This document shows positions 52,801 through 57,639 of a stretch of 64,000 nt of DNA, piece by piece. The position numbers were made by a program, and so were the translations under genes. The DNA is from Loripinus fragilis (lineage: Eukaryota > Mollusca > Bivalvia > Lucinida > Lucinidae). The stretch's first letter is position 1. Every line of letters begins with the position of its first letter. The DNA lies in NCBI GenBank assembly GCA_964019695.1, contig OZ026520.1:30662120-30726119 (forward strand). Direction: 5' to 3'. The notes under the pieces were generated by a model, which made no database searches, was not told the DNA's origin, and was given only the letters and a program-made list of their open reading frames with translations.

Positions 52801-55800
52801 TTTATCTCTTATCTTGAGTCCCGCCAGCAAACCATTGATTATGGCCATGGAACGTCCCTTCTGTCTTTTATTAAGCCTGGCGTGCCACAAGGGTCAATAT
52901 TGTGATCATTATTGTTCCTTTTGTTCATAAACGACCTGCCACTATAATTAAAACACTGATTCTCTGATTTCTTTGCAGACGATTCGACTATTCATTCAAG
53001 TGCCCCTAACATTGTTAAAGTTTACAAGGAATTGCAGGCTGATCTTGAAATAGCTGTGCCCTGGAGTAAGCAGACAAATTACCAATCAATTATGATAAAA
53101 CTACTTATATGGTATATGACACATACCTACTCGACTAAAGTGCTGATGATAACAAAATTGAAAAAGTTGCATAACAAAAAGTTCTTGGCACAGAACACTG
53201 ACTGTCACAAGACATAGGGAACACAGTTAAAGCATATCAACGAGCACTCTCTTCCACATTATGGTGAATTCAAAACTAGACGGACACAAAGTATTGAATA
53301 ATAAAACAAGGACCAGACATCTCATCTGGTATCCAGATTTAGAAACATCAATTTTTTGTGCAAAGAAGTGCTGCCAGTCTTCTCTGGACCTAAGTAAACT
53401 AAAGTAAAGTATCACATTAAAACCAGACATATTTCGTTAACAAAAGACAACTGCTTTATTTTCAAACAAACTTCTTTGTGTAGAGAGAGTATCAGGTCAT
53501 GACTAACAGGAAGTCAGCGAAATGATAATGTTAAATTATCAAAATAGTAGAAATGCAGACCTACGAGCATTAAGACAAGTATGAAGGTATCTTTCAACTG
53601 AGTCCTTATGTTTTGTTACCTGCATTAATAACCTTGTATCCAGCGACGAATCCATATGATTCATACCAAGCCATACCATAGACAAACACAAGCATTGGTG
53701 TTGACATGCTGACTGTAGAAATAGTATGAGTTGTCACATTCTTCAATGGTGTGATAACGACTGTAAACTCATTCTGCAAACTATAATTCTGTAAAACATC
53801 TGGTGCATTTCCGTTGTATTGTAACTGGTTAAACGAGTCCTCTAACAAAACGATTGCGGCGTAATTTTCAAATGGACCCTCATTTGTTACGGAATCTCCA
53901 TATAACAATGTAGGAAACGTTGTAGCTAATGTAGAATACTGATGTATATCAGGAACCACCAGCATAAACGGGTTACTTTTATGCTCATCAGAGGAGCCTA
54001 TGGAAGCTCCATAAAGAACAATATTTATAGTTGTATCGCTCGAGATGTGCAAAGGTTGAGCTTGAGAACCATAAAGTGTAGTTTCCCAGAACTCTCCTTG
54101 GTTAAGTGTAATGTTACTGCCCAAGTCAAATTTTGAACGTACAGATATGCGTGTAGCATTATGAAATGCAAATACCCTAACATGACACCGTCCTGGGTAG
54201 ATAGTTGGTACTATGTACACATTACCCCACTGGCTTACTGGGATCATTTGGCTTTCAATAATATTGCATCCACCCACACGTCTTGGAATATCTACACAAT
54301 CAGTTCCTGAAAATACTGCAATAGGTTTATTACTCTCAATCAATGAACCAGACAGATCATTCGCAAAAATGTAAGCATAAAATGTCTGCAAATGATTTAA
54401 TGTAAAACTAATGATATCACCATCTTTGAAGATCACGTTATTATATTCTACGGTTCCAGATGATGCTGTCTTCAACTTTATGTTTACGTCAGTTAAGTCT
54501 TCAGTAGCAATTATAATGAAGTGACTTTTACGGACTTCGTAATACGTTTTATAACTTTGCACTACAAATACTTTTGCTGAGTTGATAACAGGCGATATTG
54601 CCATCACTTTTCCAGAACCAGCTTTTGTGTAACCACCAAAAACATAAATAGCCACTTCCACGGTAGATAGTATTTGTATTCCCTTGTTGTCTATACCAAT
54701 GGCATCTGCTATAATCTCTGAGCCAGTTATGGAAATGTTCGTTACTTTTGGAGTCAACAAATATGTTATATTAATTTCGAGTGCAGGCATAATTACTCTA
54801 ACAGTTCCAGGTTCGTTGCTAGCTATCTTCAGCTGTACAGGTAGAAGGTCATGTATAGAGTTGTATTCTGGCATTGGGGCAAGATAAAACGTCGTTCCCA
54901 GATAGTCTGAAATAAAATTTAAAAAAAAACATGTTTGTCATAGTTGGGCTTCAGTGTAAGAAACCCTGTCTTTAGGGTTTTGTACCAGGTCTTACACAAA
55001 CCAGTCTGCTCAGCTACAGATATTACCTAAAGTATTGCAATTTCGCTTCAAACAGGTAAAGATATGATACTTACCATTAAGTGAATAAAGGCACTGATTA
55101 GACTGCGCTGATGCGCAGATTGGTCTGCACCTTTGTTGTTTGCAAAACCTTGTAGAATTTTCTATCAAAATATGATATTGAAAATATTTTTGTTTCATTC
55201 AGAAGACTATCATGAAAAACAAAAATTAAATTCTTATATCAACAAGTTCAAAAAATTCTGTTTCCACACATTTAAAACAATAGACTCAACATGCTCTCAT
55301 TTGCACCAGCTTACATAAAAATCAAAAATTAACCACAATAAATTTGTGATGGAACACAATCTTGGGCTGAGACCATGACCATGACTTTTAGTGATAAAAG
55401 GTTTACTGTTTTACCAGCAACTGCTTGGACTTGATACAACACAGTTTCAGATCACTCTAGGCGTATGTCCATACAGGTTTAGATAAACAAAATGTTTGAG
55501 TAAAAATTGTAAATATTTCCTTACCTATCAGTTTTAACATATGTTTTGGGTGCTTGAAAGAACCGTCTCATAGAGACGGTTCTATTGAGTACCCACAACA
55601 TATGTTTTGGGTGAGAAATAAGAAAATTAATTTTCTGTTATGCACAATTAACTAAAGGTCTGTGTCTTGTCTGGTTAGTCTTCGCTGTTCTCCTGAAGCT
55701 GCACTGTTTCCTTAGCCACCTATTGAGGGCAAATAGATGACTTTGTGGACCTGGCCTCGAGGTTATAAAACTTGTGTTTATTCTCAGACTTAAAATAAAG

Positions 55801-56662
55801 CGCAATGATTGGCTGCTTGCGGATACGTGTCCGCAAGAAGCCAATCATTGCGATTTATTTTGAGTCTTGAGCCGGACTGACCCGAGTCTTCACTGGGCGC
55901 TCTTGCAATTGTGTTGGTGTTCTAAATGAAGCATTTCAAATATGCTGGATTGTTTTTGTCCAAGGTGCACATTGATGTCGAAGACAAAGGCATAACGCAG
56001 CTAAGCACTTTAATATCCGCCCTCTAAAATATGAAATGGTATTTTTGTCTTTTAATAATAAGTGCTCTTACAAATAAACGACAGTTGCAACCAATTTATT
56101 TAACAATTACACTGACGATGCAGAGCTTTTTATCCCTCTTTTTATACAGTAAAACCTGTGTAAAACGGCCACTCAAAATAGATAAAACAATGATCTTAAT
56201 GACAAATGGTAGCTTAATGAAGGTCGAAAGTATTGCAGAATGCTCCCCTTCTGCAATACTTTTGACCTGCGTTAAGCGATAATTGGTCTTGAAAACCAAT
56301 TTTCTGTCTTTTAGAGTGGCCGTTTTACACAGGTTTTACTGTATTTGGGCCTCGATGCCTGAAAACTGTCTTCGGGGTTTCCGACAAAGCGAGATTAAAA
56401 CCAGTCTGCTCAGCTACATGTTTTCTCGCGTCGAGGCCCATTTATTATGTAGACGCTCAATAAAAAATATCCAAAATCTACTAGGTCCGGTTTGACCTTA
56501 TCTGAACATTTATGACTGGGTCATAAAAAGCGATACAAACAAGGATACTTCATAATACTTTTAACAACTTTAACAACTTTACTTACTTTGTGAGATGCAA
56601 TCAGCAGGAAGAATCATACTACTTGTATATAGCACCAAAGTAGCAAGGGCAATGTGTCGCAT
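23758..56662 (-). CDS. Putative transmembrane receptor: signal peptide, IgGFc-binding-like domain, five sushi domains, TM, tyrosine tail (8 coding exons)
   Basis: Joined coding exons on the minus strand: 56662-56587, 54906-53620, 50970-50803, 45203-45036, 42756-42583, 30631-30464, 27779-27606, 24077-23758. Each intron begins gt and ends ag and is phase 1, so every internal exon is symmetrical (1-1). The total is 2535 nt, exactly 845 codons with the stop, and the frame stays open across all joins. Domain order is signal peptide, FCGBP-type IgGFc-binding N-terminal domain (~residues 26-455), five CCP/sushi modules (~455-738), a TM helix (~746-770) and a ~70-residue cytoplasmic tail with NPGY/YxxL motifs. 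FCGBP-like domains are known in secreted mucus proteins and sushi modules in complement regulators and adhesion receptors. Joining both to a membrane anchor and tyrosine tail suggests a recognition receptor; the ligand is unknown. The gene is stretched over 33 kb by intronic mobile elements. Missed exons or alternative splicing cannot be excluded without RNA. Confidence 0.8.
24571..26036. mobile_element. 1.47-kb element with perfect 23-bp terminal inverted repeats
   Basis: TAAGGAATCTTCTAACGCAT at 24571 runs 23 bp and is matched perfectly by its reverse complement at 26014-26036. The interior is AT-rich and holds a PLE tail fragment (25130-25750). No transposase is seen. It lies in the last receptor intron. 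Confidence 0.65.
25130..25750 (-). pseudogene. Penelope-like element 3' tail fragment
   Basis: The same orientation and order as 20720-21310: CACAATCACACACTGTAGAC, TTCCCCAGCGAGATGATTGC, CATGGTGGCTTCCTTACTTA, ACAGACAGTCAGAGCTAAAA. Only the non-coding tail and the last RT codons remain. Confidence 0.7.
26304..26467. mobile_element. MITE with CCTCGAGGTTATAAAACTT ends, family 1
   Basis: Long inverted repeats starting ATAACCCTGG and CCTCGAGGTTATAAAACTT; the inner stem reads AATGATTGGCTGCTTGCGGA around the centre CACGTG. Another copy lies at 55750-55873. Confidence 0.85.
27355..27600. mobile_element. MITE with GGTTATAAAACTTTTTTCAT ends, family 2
   Basis: Ends GGTTATGAAACTTTTTCATG and complement. 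The inside has two palindromes: CTCAACTGAGCATGAAAT-type and AAATGCCAACAATTGTTGGC. Related copies lie at 62644-62873, 62995-63237 and 63331-63572. It ends 5 nt from the receptor exon 7 donor. Confidence 0.85.
27606..27779 (-). CDS. Receptor exon 7: sushi/CCP domain 5
   Basis: A 174-nt phase 1-1 exon with a type B CCP of 58 residues. It starts DCSGLIAPAYG, has VSCDSGYKLSGDNILGC, and ends SGSWSGNVGTCTEDE. Four cysteines and the Trp are intact. A MITE of the CCTCGAGGTTATAAAACTT family ends at 27600, only 5 nt past the donor (ggtac on the plus strand), so it sits against the splice site. Confidence 0.85.
27780..29775. other. Intron sequence without recognised features
   Basis: AT-rich intron of the receptor gene. 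No exon, palindrome or known repeat was recognised. Confidence 0.5.
29776..30065. repeat. AT-rich minisatellite of TAATGAATAGTGAATAATGA-type units
   Basis: Short degenerate repeats of AATGAATAGTGAATAATGA recur about every 20-50 bp, followed by a poly-C tract (30068-30084). Confidence 0.75.
30238..30418. mobile_element. piggyBac-like MITE (TTAA ... CCC ends)
   Basis: Left TTAA-CCCATAAAGCGCC (TTAA at 30234-30237) and right GGCGCTTTAAGGG followed by TCAA. Inside is the palindrome CATGAGAATCGTCTG-CTG-CAGACGAGTCTCATG. TTAA target sites with CCC termini are typical of piggyBac-type elements. Confidence 0.55.
30464..30631 (-). CDS. Receptor exon 6: sushi/CCP domain 4
   Basis: A 168-nt phase 1-1 exon with a type A CCP of 56 residues. 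It starts CNGLEAPMHG, has VSCNHGFTLLGERTLIC, and ends SGSLSATIGTCKS. Four cysteines are present without the Trp. The acceptor is gctttcag and the donor gtaagt. A piggyBac-like MITE (30238-30418) lies just 46 nt downstream of the donor. Confidence 0.85.
31295..31385 (+). mobile_element. Penelope-like tail fragment
   Basis: CTCTTCCTCGCGGTGCCGTC and GGTCTGGAGTCTGTGATCGT match, reversed, the tail at 25140-25230. Confidence 0.55.
32560..32690. repeat. Short dispersed repeat, TTTTCCAGGGGG..CTGGACC..CCCCCTCTGGA
   Basis: Similar G- then C-rich blocks occur at 13620-13700, 24335-24385 and 44870-44945. Each is near-palindromic and ends with a (T)CTGGATCTGCGCA-like word. Source element unknown. Confidence 0.45.
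33734..33900 (-). mobile_element. Diverged SINE relic
   Basis: On the minus strand it shows CCAGTGGTAGAGTGCTCGAC (head), GGTTTGAGTCTC at the B box and TAGTACTGGTACAACCCAGG in the core. It is clearly related to the other SINEs but older. A further core fragment (GGTTGAACCAGTACTTAGC on the plus strand) lies at 33598-33617. Confidence 0.65.
34072..34293. mobile_element. piggyBac-like MITE with TTAA target duplication
   Basis: TTAA at 34068-34071 followed by CCCATATTATGG, and CTTAAATGGG followed by TTAA at 34294-34297. Inside is a hairpin with GATCAGAAGCCGC / GCGGCATCTGATC. A relative starts at 41328 (TTAACCCATAAAAGC), whose right end was not found. Confidence 0.65.
34298..35212 (+). other. Sequence upstream of LINE ORF1, including its probable 5' UTR
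   Basis: No ORF of note lies here. The 5' boundary of the LINE is not visible; the 5' UTR probably includes at least the A-rich stretch 34950-35212. No target-site duplication was recognised. Confidence 0.4.
35213..37222 (+). CDS. LINE ORF1 protein (L1 ORF1p-like)
   Basis: 669 codons from ATG. The N-terminal third is Lys-, Gln-, Asn- and Pro-rich and disordered. Residues ~165-295 form a coiled coil (QNLGQQLQNIQQQLEGQ onward). Residues ~297-375 contain IQWRSMRENLIFTGIPE, RVHRLGR and RPIIAKF, the RRM-like and nucleic-acid-binding region of L1 ORF1p-type proteins. Residues ~376-455 resemble the C-terminal domain (FRVNEHFPQEI, LYPEAKKARQ, LVRDKLFINGRQF). A long low-complexity Q/N/R tail follows. 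In L1 this protein trimerises and coats element RNA. It ends with TAG at 37220-37222, and ORF2 continues in the same frame immediately after. Confidence 0.85.
   Translation: MTKSKQGKQKSPKQNDKSKQNHNSPELQIMETNIKSPPYSQGNQCYMPPPPPYHQVQNAISTGSAELLRQTSEVLYGQYSPQQINANINANSSPNLTNTNTVNNNTTNSGCVPSMQHGQMQQTMNRMPIQLPQQSCQQTSTTSCTQQPLNAIDSDNVTPVWAINLMQNLGQQLQNIQQQLEGQNQRWQAIESKIEHQNVRMTNMETQMSHLNTMKQSFNKTINKVESLDTDIKSVQKKISEYDRSIQSYSDICDEVTYSNSQTEAKISHILDKVNTLEGYQNQLENKLSQTDEKLIDIQWRSMRENLIFTGIPESELRQGQQENCEALIKEFLKSEMNIFIDIQFDRVHRLGRYKPNQHYPRPIIAKFTSYKDKEYVKKAAPRTLIGTQFRVNEHFPQEIENRRKQLYPEAKKARQNKNNEVRLVRDKLFINGRQFLPNTNDSQNSTSQNISSYRKSYTNSGIQSESFHRRTFNEQPRFNNNVRHHGQQQNRTQSEVNWQQQKYRNPSRDVPPDNSRRHETRTAVAWEVPLSNRFETTSQLQNTPQRMGKKKATSPIDTEVTMKKQKECEPQNECIITNQVKDNVVNDEQLLMQPRKLNDDSISILSPNQEVQLQMPKAVDSATLYYGPDKVHTEQTKSSNVNTEAENHNTNFSQMRNSVEIIDGTEAD
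37223..40756 (+). CDS. LINE ORF2: AP-type endonuclease and reverse transcriptase
   Basis: Open from the codon after the ORF1 TAG. Counting from the TTG at 37307 (1149 codons), the endonuclease residues are visible: Q30/E31 in GIQESKTD, G143-D-F-N146, and D265/H267 in YSDAHCPLS. RT motifs follow: APGLDGI, NYRPITLVSSLGK, QAGFRKHHSTTDN, FIDFKQAFDTVWR, GVWQGEILSPFLF and Y754-A-D-D757. A zinc-finger-like CX2CX8HX4C lies at C1079, C1082, H1091, C1096. The frame is intact and the catalytic residues are present, so the copy looks young. No ATG lies between the UAG and the endonuclease, so ORF2 must depend on readthrough, reinitiation or a non-AUG start. The exact clade was not assigned. Confidence 0.9.
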   Translation, partial: QSEGDSFIATAINNHTKEQIHIKTQIRLLSLNVCGLISKIRCPEFIDLIRNYDIVGIQESKTDDTDVIEIPGYSIFSHNRARISRFKSGGITLIVKNEIAPFIKIDQVRNSKFILLFTITQRLSRLREDIYCGIVYVPPYGSKYATDDPYLEIQSELLRYCIDSKHILLFGDFNARTANLSDFLEFDENICDENNLDELFNEGKELFSVLEKYAVPLERKSADNTTNTYGRHLLELCKNNNLFILNGRIGQDRLLPRVTCKDRSTVDYFLSTVENFSVLENFTIHEFSELYSDAHCPLSICLNVDLLETTRPNHANKIDAQEPKVINWDATKRENFIENFDVMEAAAIETKLNELLHNSDITKSNINETVVSIGKLFNTCSKETFGEIANTNSYHYNKIKPWFNGECFHARNLYHKCRRMYNKYKSNYYKNILKIVSKKYKTTLSKTQRMYKDKKINEIRKLKSTNPKKYWKTINTQNKKDEVQAPLEELYRYFKTSNEQATNTGETENDDFDLVNNEINDEINQPISEKEILHAVRSLKTNKAPGLDGIVNEQIKSTISYMSPIYVKLFNIIFDSGIMPDAWTVGNIKPIYKNKGDPQKPENYRPITLVSSLGKTFTSIINNRLKTYAENYDLISWSQAGFRKHHSTTDNLFIIKCLIDIVRARKKKLFCCFIDFKQAFDTVWRKGLWFKMLESKINGKCFNIIFNLYQDIKSKITTKEGSSCFFNCTLGVWQGEILSPFLFCIFLNDLETFLHQNNVSPIRLDVNNEEIMIFLKLFLLLYADDTVLFSDNEIDMQQALSVFETYCKEWKLTVNTEKTKIVIFGQGRKTNAYHFKINMKELEITKDYKYLGILFAQSGSLLTSKKHIAEQGSKAMFSLLRKIKCLQLPFDIQIDLFNKIVKPVLLYGSEIWGFGNLDILERVQLKFYKYIFNLKTSTPSAMIYGELGILPLRIDIQCRMISFWARINEDNEENERKLSPMIYKLVYNLQNTNNFKSQWIDSLKNLICSLGFGGIWYSQSFINKTWFVKACNQKLKDIFTQEWFALIEASSSSNIYKIMKTKFEQSSYISQLSPYHTKTLLSFRTRNHRLPVEVGRWRGIAVHERLCTYCNDDIGDEYHFLLVCKQFHESRSKYIKSYYYRHPNILKFEQLMNATNLRELKRLCIFINLIMKTVNAG
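40757..40836. repeat. (CA)n microsatellite
   Basis: A CA run interrupted once by GCGCGCATG, directly after the LINE ORF2 stop codon. Confidence 0.95.
41328..41480. repeat. TTAACCC-type MITE fragment
   Basis: TTAACCCATAAAAGC at the left and the hairpin CAGACCCAGATCAGACACCA / GACTGATCTGGGTACC. Closely related to 34072-34293; the right terminus is missing. Confidence 0.55.
42115..42215 (+). mobile_element. Penelope-like tail fragment
   Basis: CTCCTCACGATGCCTTTGGT and GCAGTGCGTGATTGTGGTAT match, reversed, the tail of the copies at 20720 and 25130. Confidence 0.6.
42583..42756 (-). CDS. Receptor exon 5: sushi/CCP domain 3
   Basis: A 174-nt phase 1-1 exon encoding a 58-residue CCP. It starts DCSGLVAAVHG, has VSCDPGYKLTGDRILVC, and closes with the canonical Trp-containing SGSWSGNVGAC-type end. 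Four cysteines and the conserved Trp fit a standard sushi fold (type B). It is most similar to exon 7. The intron to exon 6 is 12 kb and holds the LINE and a 2-kb TIR element. Confidence 0.85.
42904..43775. mobile_element. Foldback element with ~290-bp arms, each containing a hairpin
   Basis: The left arm (42904-43195) pairs with the right arm (43487-43775). Matching blocks include CCATGGCG-TACTTTTTCC, GGTCATAACATTA, CCACTG-ATAACAGTAAC and, at the outer ends, a hairpin with TTCATATTAAATTTAT and AAACGAGCCTT. The right arm is followed by ACCACTAGTGGTTTA, as at 17150. Confidence 0.7.
44215..44480. mobile_element. Hairpin element, same family as 16888-17240
   Basis: TATTGAATTTATTAAACACG pairs with CTCATTTAATAAATTCAGTA around a loop with CGTCAAGCCTCGC. 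The left flank ATATGATAAATAGAATCTAA is the reverse of that at 17028-17047. Confidence 0.7.
45036..45203 (-). CDS. Receptor exon 4: sushi/CCP domain 2
   Basis: A 168-nt phase 1-1 exon with a 56-residue CCP module beginning DCDDLVAPTQG. It has VSCNNGYSLSGERTLVC in the middle and GTIGACDA at the end. Four cysteines are present and Trp is missing, as in exon 6. The acceptor is cctttcag and the donor gtaggt. It is most similar by eye to exon 6. Confidence 0.85.
45381..45557 (-). mobile_element. MITE, same family, copy 3 (internally deleted)
   Basis: Both termini are present (TATGAGCCGCGGCATGGC and GCACTGGCTCATATG). The part around the TGATCAGACTGCGC dyad is missing. It lies in the intron between sushi exons 3 and 4. 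Confidence 0.8.
45750..49030 (-). pseudogene. Naiad-like Penelope retroelement: GIY-YIG domain upstream of RT, with 3' tail
   Basis: Minus strand, many frameshifts and stops. Order from 5': NNFRDMLLIIRL (~48900); Cys motif CNAKRCVC (~48775); GIY-YIG endonuclease with LIYVIT and CGMQYVGQTGR, then FLYHHFKSNGHSPV and WIKFLQSPFPLGFN (48700-48340); linker with HGKRKNG; IPFINKGMEFIDL (~47950); AGHAITGNLNVI and ISKGPKYRFP (~47700-47640); LLPPKPKF and a PADKAAN-like block (~47450-47370); RT part KPYKARFIANSSSCTTTELS (~47130) and SSLYTTLPH; then FARAYSYITDFNTRYK, FSKYYRRHYDF, FYGDLVYKLKKIVGSNNF and TACLVVNPITVG (46790-46340). The non-coding tail is 46330-45750. The palm region with the catalytic Asp motif is deleted between ~46870 and ~46790. 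The element lies in the intron between CCP1 and CCP2. Confidence 0.8.
49270..49720 (-). mobile_element. Second Penelope-like 3' tail, head-to-tail with the larger copy
   Basis: It contains AAAGATCAGGAATTGATACT, CACGCCTGACCCAGGACACC and GCCCTTTCCCAACAGGT, as in the tails at 45810-45940 and 56735-56860. It lies directly upstream of the 5' part of the 45750-49030 copy in the same orientation, giving the partial tandem arrangement typical of Penelope-like elements. Confidence 0.7.
49988..50053. repeat. Perfect short hairpin
   Basis: GGAACTTCTCTTAAAGGAAA pairs with TTTCCTTTAAGAGAAGTTCC; the inner stem is TTGCTCCC-AGA-GGGAGCAA. Confidence 0.85.
50250..50409 (-). mobile_element. MITE, same family, copy 4 (left part lost)
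   Basis: The right half is intact (CTCTGATCACACTGCGCGTA to TCTCATGTCACGACTCATG). The left end is replaced after a short CATGACTCGGCCG remnant. Confidence 0.7.
50803..50970 (-). CDS. Receptor exon 3: sushi/CCP domain 1
   Basis: A 168-nt phase 1-1 exon encoding one complete CCP module of 56 residues, starting DCKDLVAPLHG and ending ANIGTCEA. Four cysteines in sushi spacing are visible (DC, VSC, LVC, GTC). The conserved Trp before the last Cys is absent (SGYLSANIGTC). The acceptor is ctttcag and the donor gtaagt. It belongs to the Trp-less type A group with exons 4 and 6. Confidence 0.85.
51086..51681. mobile_element. Element bounded by a 24-bp inverted repeat, with inner hairpin
   Basis: TACTGAGAGGAACTAGAAAC at 51086 is matched reversed at 51658-51681 with one difference. 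The inner hairpin (51496-51660) pairs GTCTTTTGATATCAACTTTA and AGAACGCATGTTGA arms around the loop ATCGCTCGGCAAGCCTCGCG. Confidence 0.7.
51865..52073. mobile_element. pogo/Tc1-like MITE flanked by TA, copy 1
   Basis: TA-CAGTAAAACCTGTCTTAAGC at the left and the imperfect complement ending TATTACTG-TA at the right. The inside has AAAGTATTGCAGAGTGCTCC / GAGCATTCTGCAATACTGTC. TA duplications and 5'-CAG ends fit the pogo branch of Tc1/mariner. Confidence 0.75.
52500..53000 (+). pseudogene. LINE reverse transcriptase fragment
   Basis: In broken frames: ISKIFERHVNRHF, YLNKYCLIH, QSGFR, then open 52666-52905 with FRKAFDLVDHKTLIRKLSTY, QWFISYLESRQQTI, GVPQGSIL, followed by a stop, LLFLLFINDLP and FFADDST. 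This matches RT motifs of the CR1/jockey-type LINE group and is unrelated to the intact LINE at 35213-40756. It lies in the intron between receptor exons 2 and 3. Confidence 0.8.
53620..54906 (-). CDS. Receptor exon 2: IgGFc-binding-protein-like N-terminal domain
   Basis: One 1287-nt phase 1-1 exon (429 codons). It opens with GTTFYLAPMPEY, resembling the G-x-E/T-F-Y-x-A start of the IgGFc-binding N-terminal family. It continues with repeated beta-strand blocks typical of that family, including SNKPIAVFSGTDCVDIP, CNIIESQMIPVSQWGNVYIV, RVFAFHNATRISV and a closing FVYGMAWYESYGFVAGYKV. The VxSG..C.xIP...CdxxxEQxxPvxxWGxxYiv pattern is diagnostic in my judgement. It ends in phase 1 at a gtaaca donor, although the reading frame runs on to a stop at 53606. 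In FCGBP and invertebrate relatives this domain heads secreted gel-forming mucus proteins; here it heads a membrane protein. Confidence 0.85.
54955..55165. repeat. Dispersed repeat with GTCTGCTCAGCTACAGA and GCGCTGATGCGCAG blocks
   Basis: CTTTAGGGTTTTGTACCAGG, ACAAACCAGTCTGCTCAGCT and GCACTGATTAGACTGCGCTG also occur, diverged, at 5930-5985, 56370-56420 and 63310-63730. It lies in the receptor's first intron. Confidence 0.55.
55508..55640. mobile_element. Hairpin MITE, GAACCGTCTCA family, copy 2
   Basis: TTTTGGGTGCTTGAAAGAAC and GAACCGTCTCA-TAG-AGACGGTTC, with ACCCACAACATATGTTTTGG on the right, as in copy 1 at 23091-23275. Confidence 0.8.
55750..55873. mobile_element. MITE family 1, copy with degraded right end
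   Basis: GGCCTCGAGGTTATAAAACT at the left and the same AATGATTGGCTGCTTGCGGA inner stem as 26304-26467. The right terminus is lost. Confidence 0.75.
56147..56341. mobile_element. pogo/Tc1-like MITE flanked by TA, copy 2
   Basis: TA-CAGTAAAACCTGTGTAAAAC and the exact-looking complement ending CACAGGTTTTACTG-TA. The same internal GAAAGTATTGCAGAATGCTC dyad as copy 1, in the other orientation. It lies in the receptor's first intron. Confidence 0.8.
56587..56662 (-). CDS. Receptor exon 1: start codon and signal peptide
   Basis: The ATG at 56662 opens a 25-codon exon with a basic start (MRH), a hydrophobic core (IALATLVLYTSSMILP) and a likely cleavage region around ADCIS. It ends at a gtaagt donor in phase 1. 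A splice acceptor (tttttcag) lies about 14 nt upstream of the ATG, at 56676-56678, so a non-coding 5' exon probably lies further upstream. The joined codon with the next exon reads Asn, followed by YLGTTFYLAP, as expected for the start of an IgGFc-binding domain. Confidence 0.75.
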
Positions 56663-56719
56663 TTTGTTTCAAAATCCTGAAAAAGGTCATGTAAACTCTT
56701 ATCATTTTACTTCAAAGTA

Positions 56720-56965
56720 AATAAGGGTGCAAAGATCAGGAATCAATACAATCAAGTACCACACCTGGCCGAGAATACCAATGGGAAAGTGACAAACTCA
56801 CAGTTAGACACAAAAAACGAGAGCCAAGAGGTCAGCCCTTTCCCAACAGGTGACCACGAGGCACAAATGAACAGACGCGCACAAAGGCATAACAACACAA
56901 GACAGAAAAAACATAAATGGTCCACAAAAGAAGTACCGCCTTGGAACGGCCAGTAAAATATTTTC
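56720..56965 (-). mobile_element. Penelope-like 3' tail fragment
   Basis: GGGTGCAAAGATCAGGAATC, CAGCCCTTTCCCAACAGGTG and TCCACAAAAGAAGTACCGCC match the tails at 45800-46040 and 49460-49680. The translated tail (SPVGKGLTSWLSF) is shared among copies but is probably non-coding. It begins ~60 bp upstream of the receptor start codon. Confidence 0.7.
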
Positions 56966-57195
56966 AACCCAATTCTGCGACACAGCATATCAGAGCCAGA
57001 TTTTATTGTGACAATGCATGGCTATGACACAGGTGGGCTAAAGGTGCGACACATGTCTGGTTATATAAAACTAAGCACAGCGTATAGCAATGGTTCCATC
57101 TTAAATTGTATAATGGGTGGGGGGGGTCAGGCCTTAGACTCAATGACCACACTGAACTAAAATTTCCATCGGTAGGTTAGTGCCTGGTTCTTGTA

Positions 57196-57440
57196 TATGG
57201 GCCGCGACATGAGATTTCGAACAATGTGGTACGTGCGACTAGTGAAGCCTCAGATCAGCCTGCGCATACGCGCAGTCTGATCAGAGCTTTTGCTAGTCGA
57301 TTAAATATTCTAGGAGTGTTAAGCTACTGACTGAACATCATTTGGAGTTTCCAAGCTTAAAGGGAGACTGCACAGGCTCGTCAGAATCTATACTCGTCAA
57401 AATGTCACATTGTTGGAAATCACATGTCACGGCTCATATG
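57196..57440 (+). mobile_element. MITE, same family, copy 5
   Basis: Full-length 245-bp copy with GGGCCGCGACATGAGATTTC and the complementary right end ATCACATGTCACGGCTCATA. Confidence 0.85.
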
Positions 57441-57639
57441 GCTTAACTGCTTTGAATGTCTCACCTTGAATGTCTGTGAGATAAGAGTTCATTTTTGTTT
57501 CATCATGGCATGAGAATTCCATTAAAATGTTTCTTTGTGAGAATGCATTGCATAAGCTAGGACTAAGCAATGGTGTGTTTTAGCAACAGCAGTAATTAGG
57601 ACCATGGTTTGCAAGTAAATATTATACGAATAGGATGGA

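Noticed and set aside
52666..52905. 79-aa ORF as a host gene
   Set aside because: Its residues are RT motifs with stops before and after; it is a LINE relic.
53606..53619. Stop at 53606 as the end of the IgGFc-binding-like protein
   Set aside because: A phase-1 gtaaca donor at 53619-53614 joins in frame to the sushi exons, and the residues after it are not conserved in character. A short secreted isoform by intron retention remains possible.
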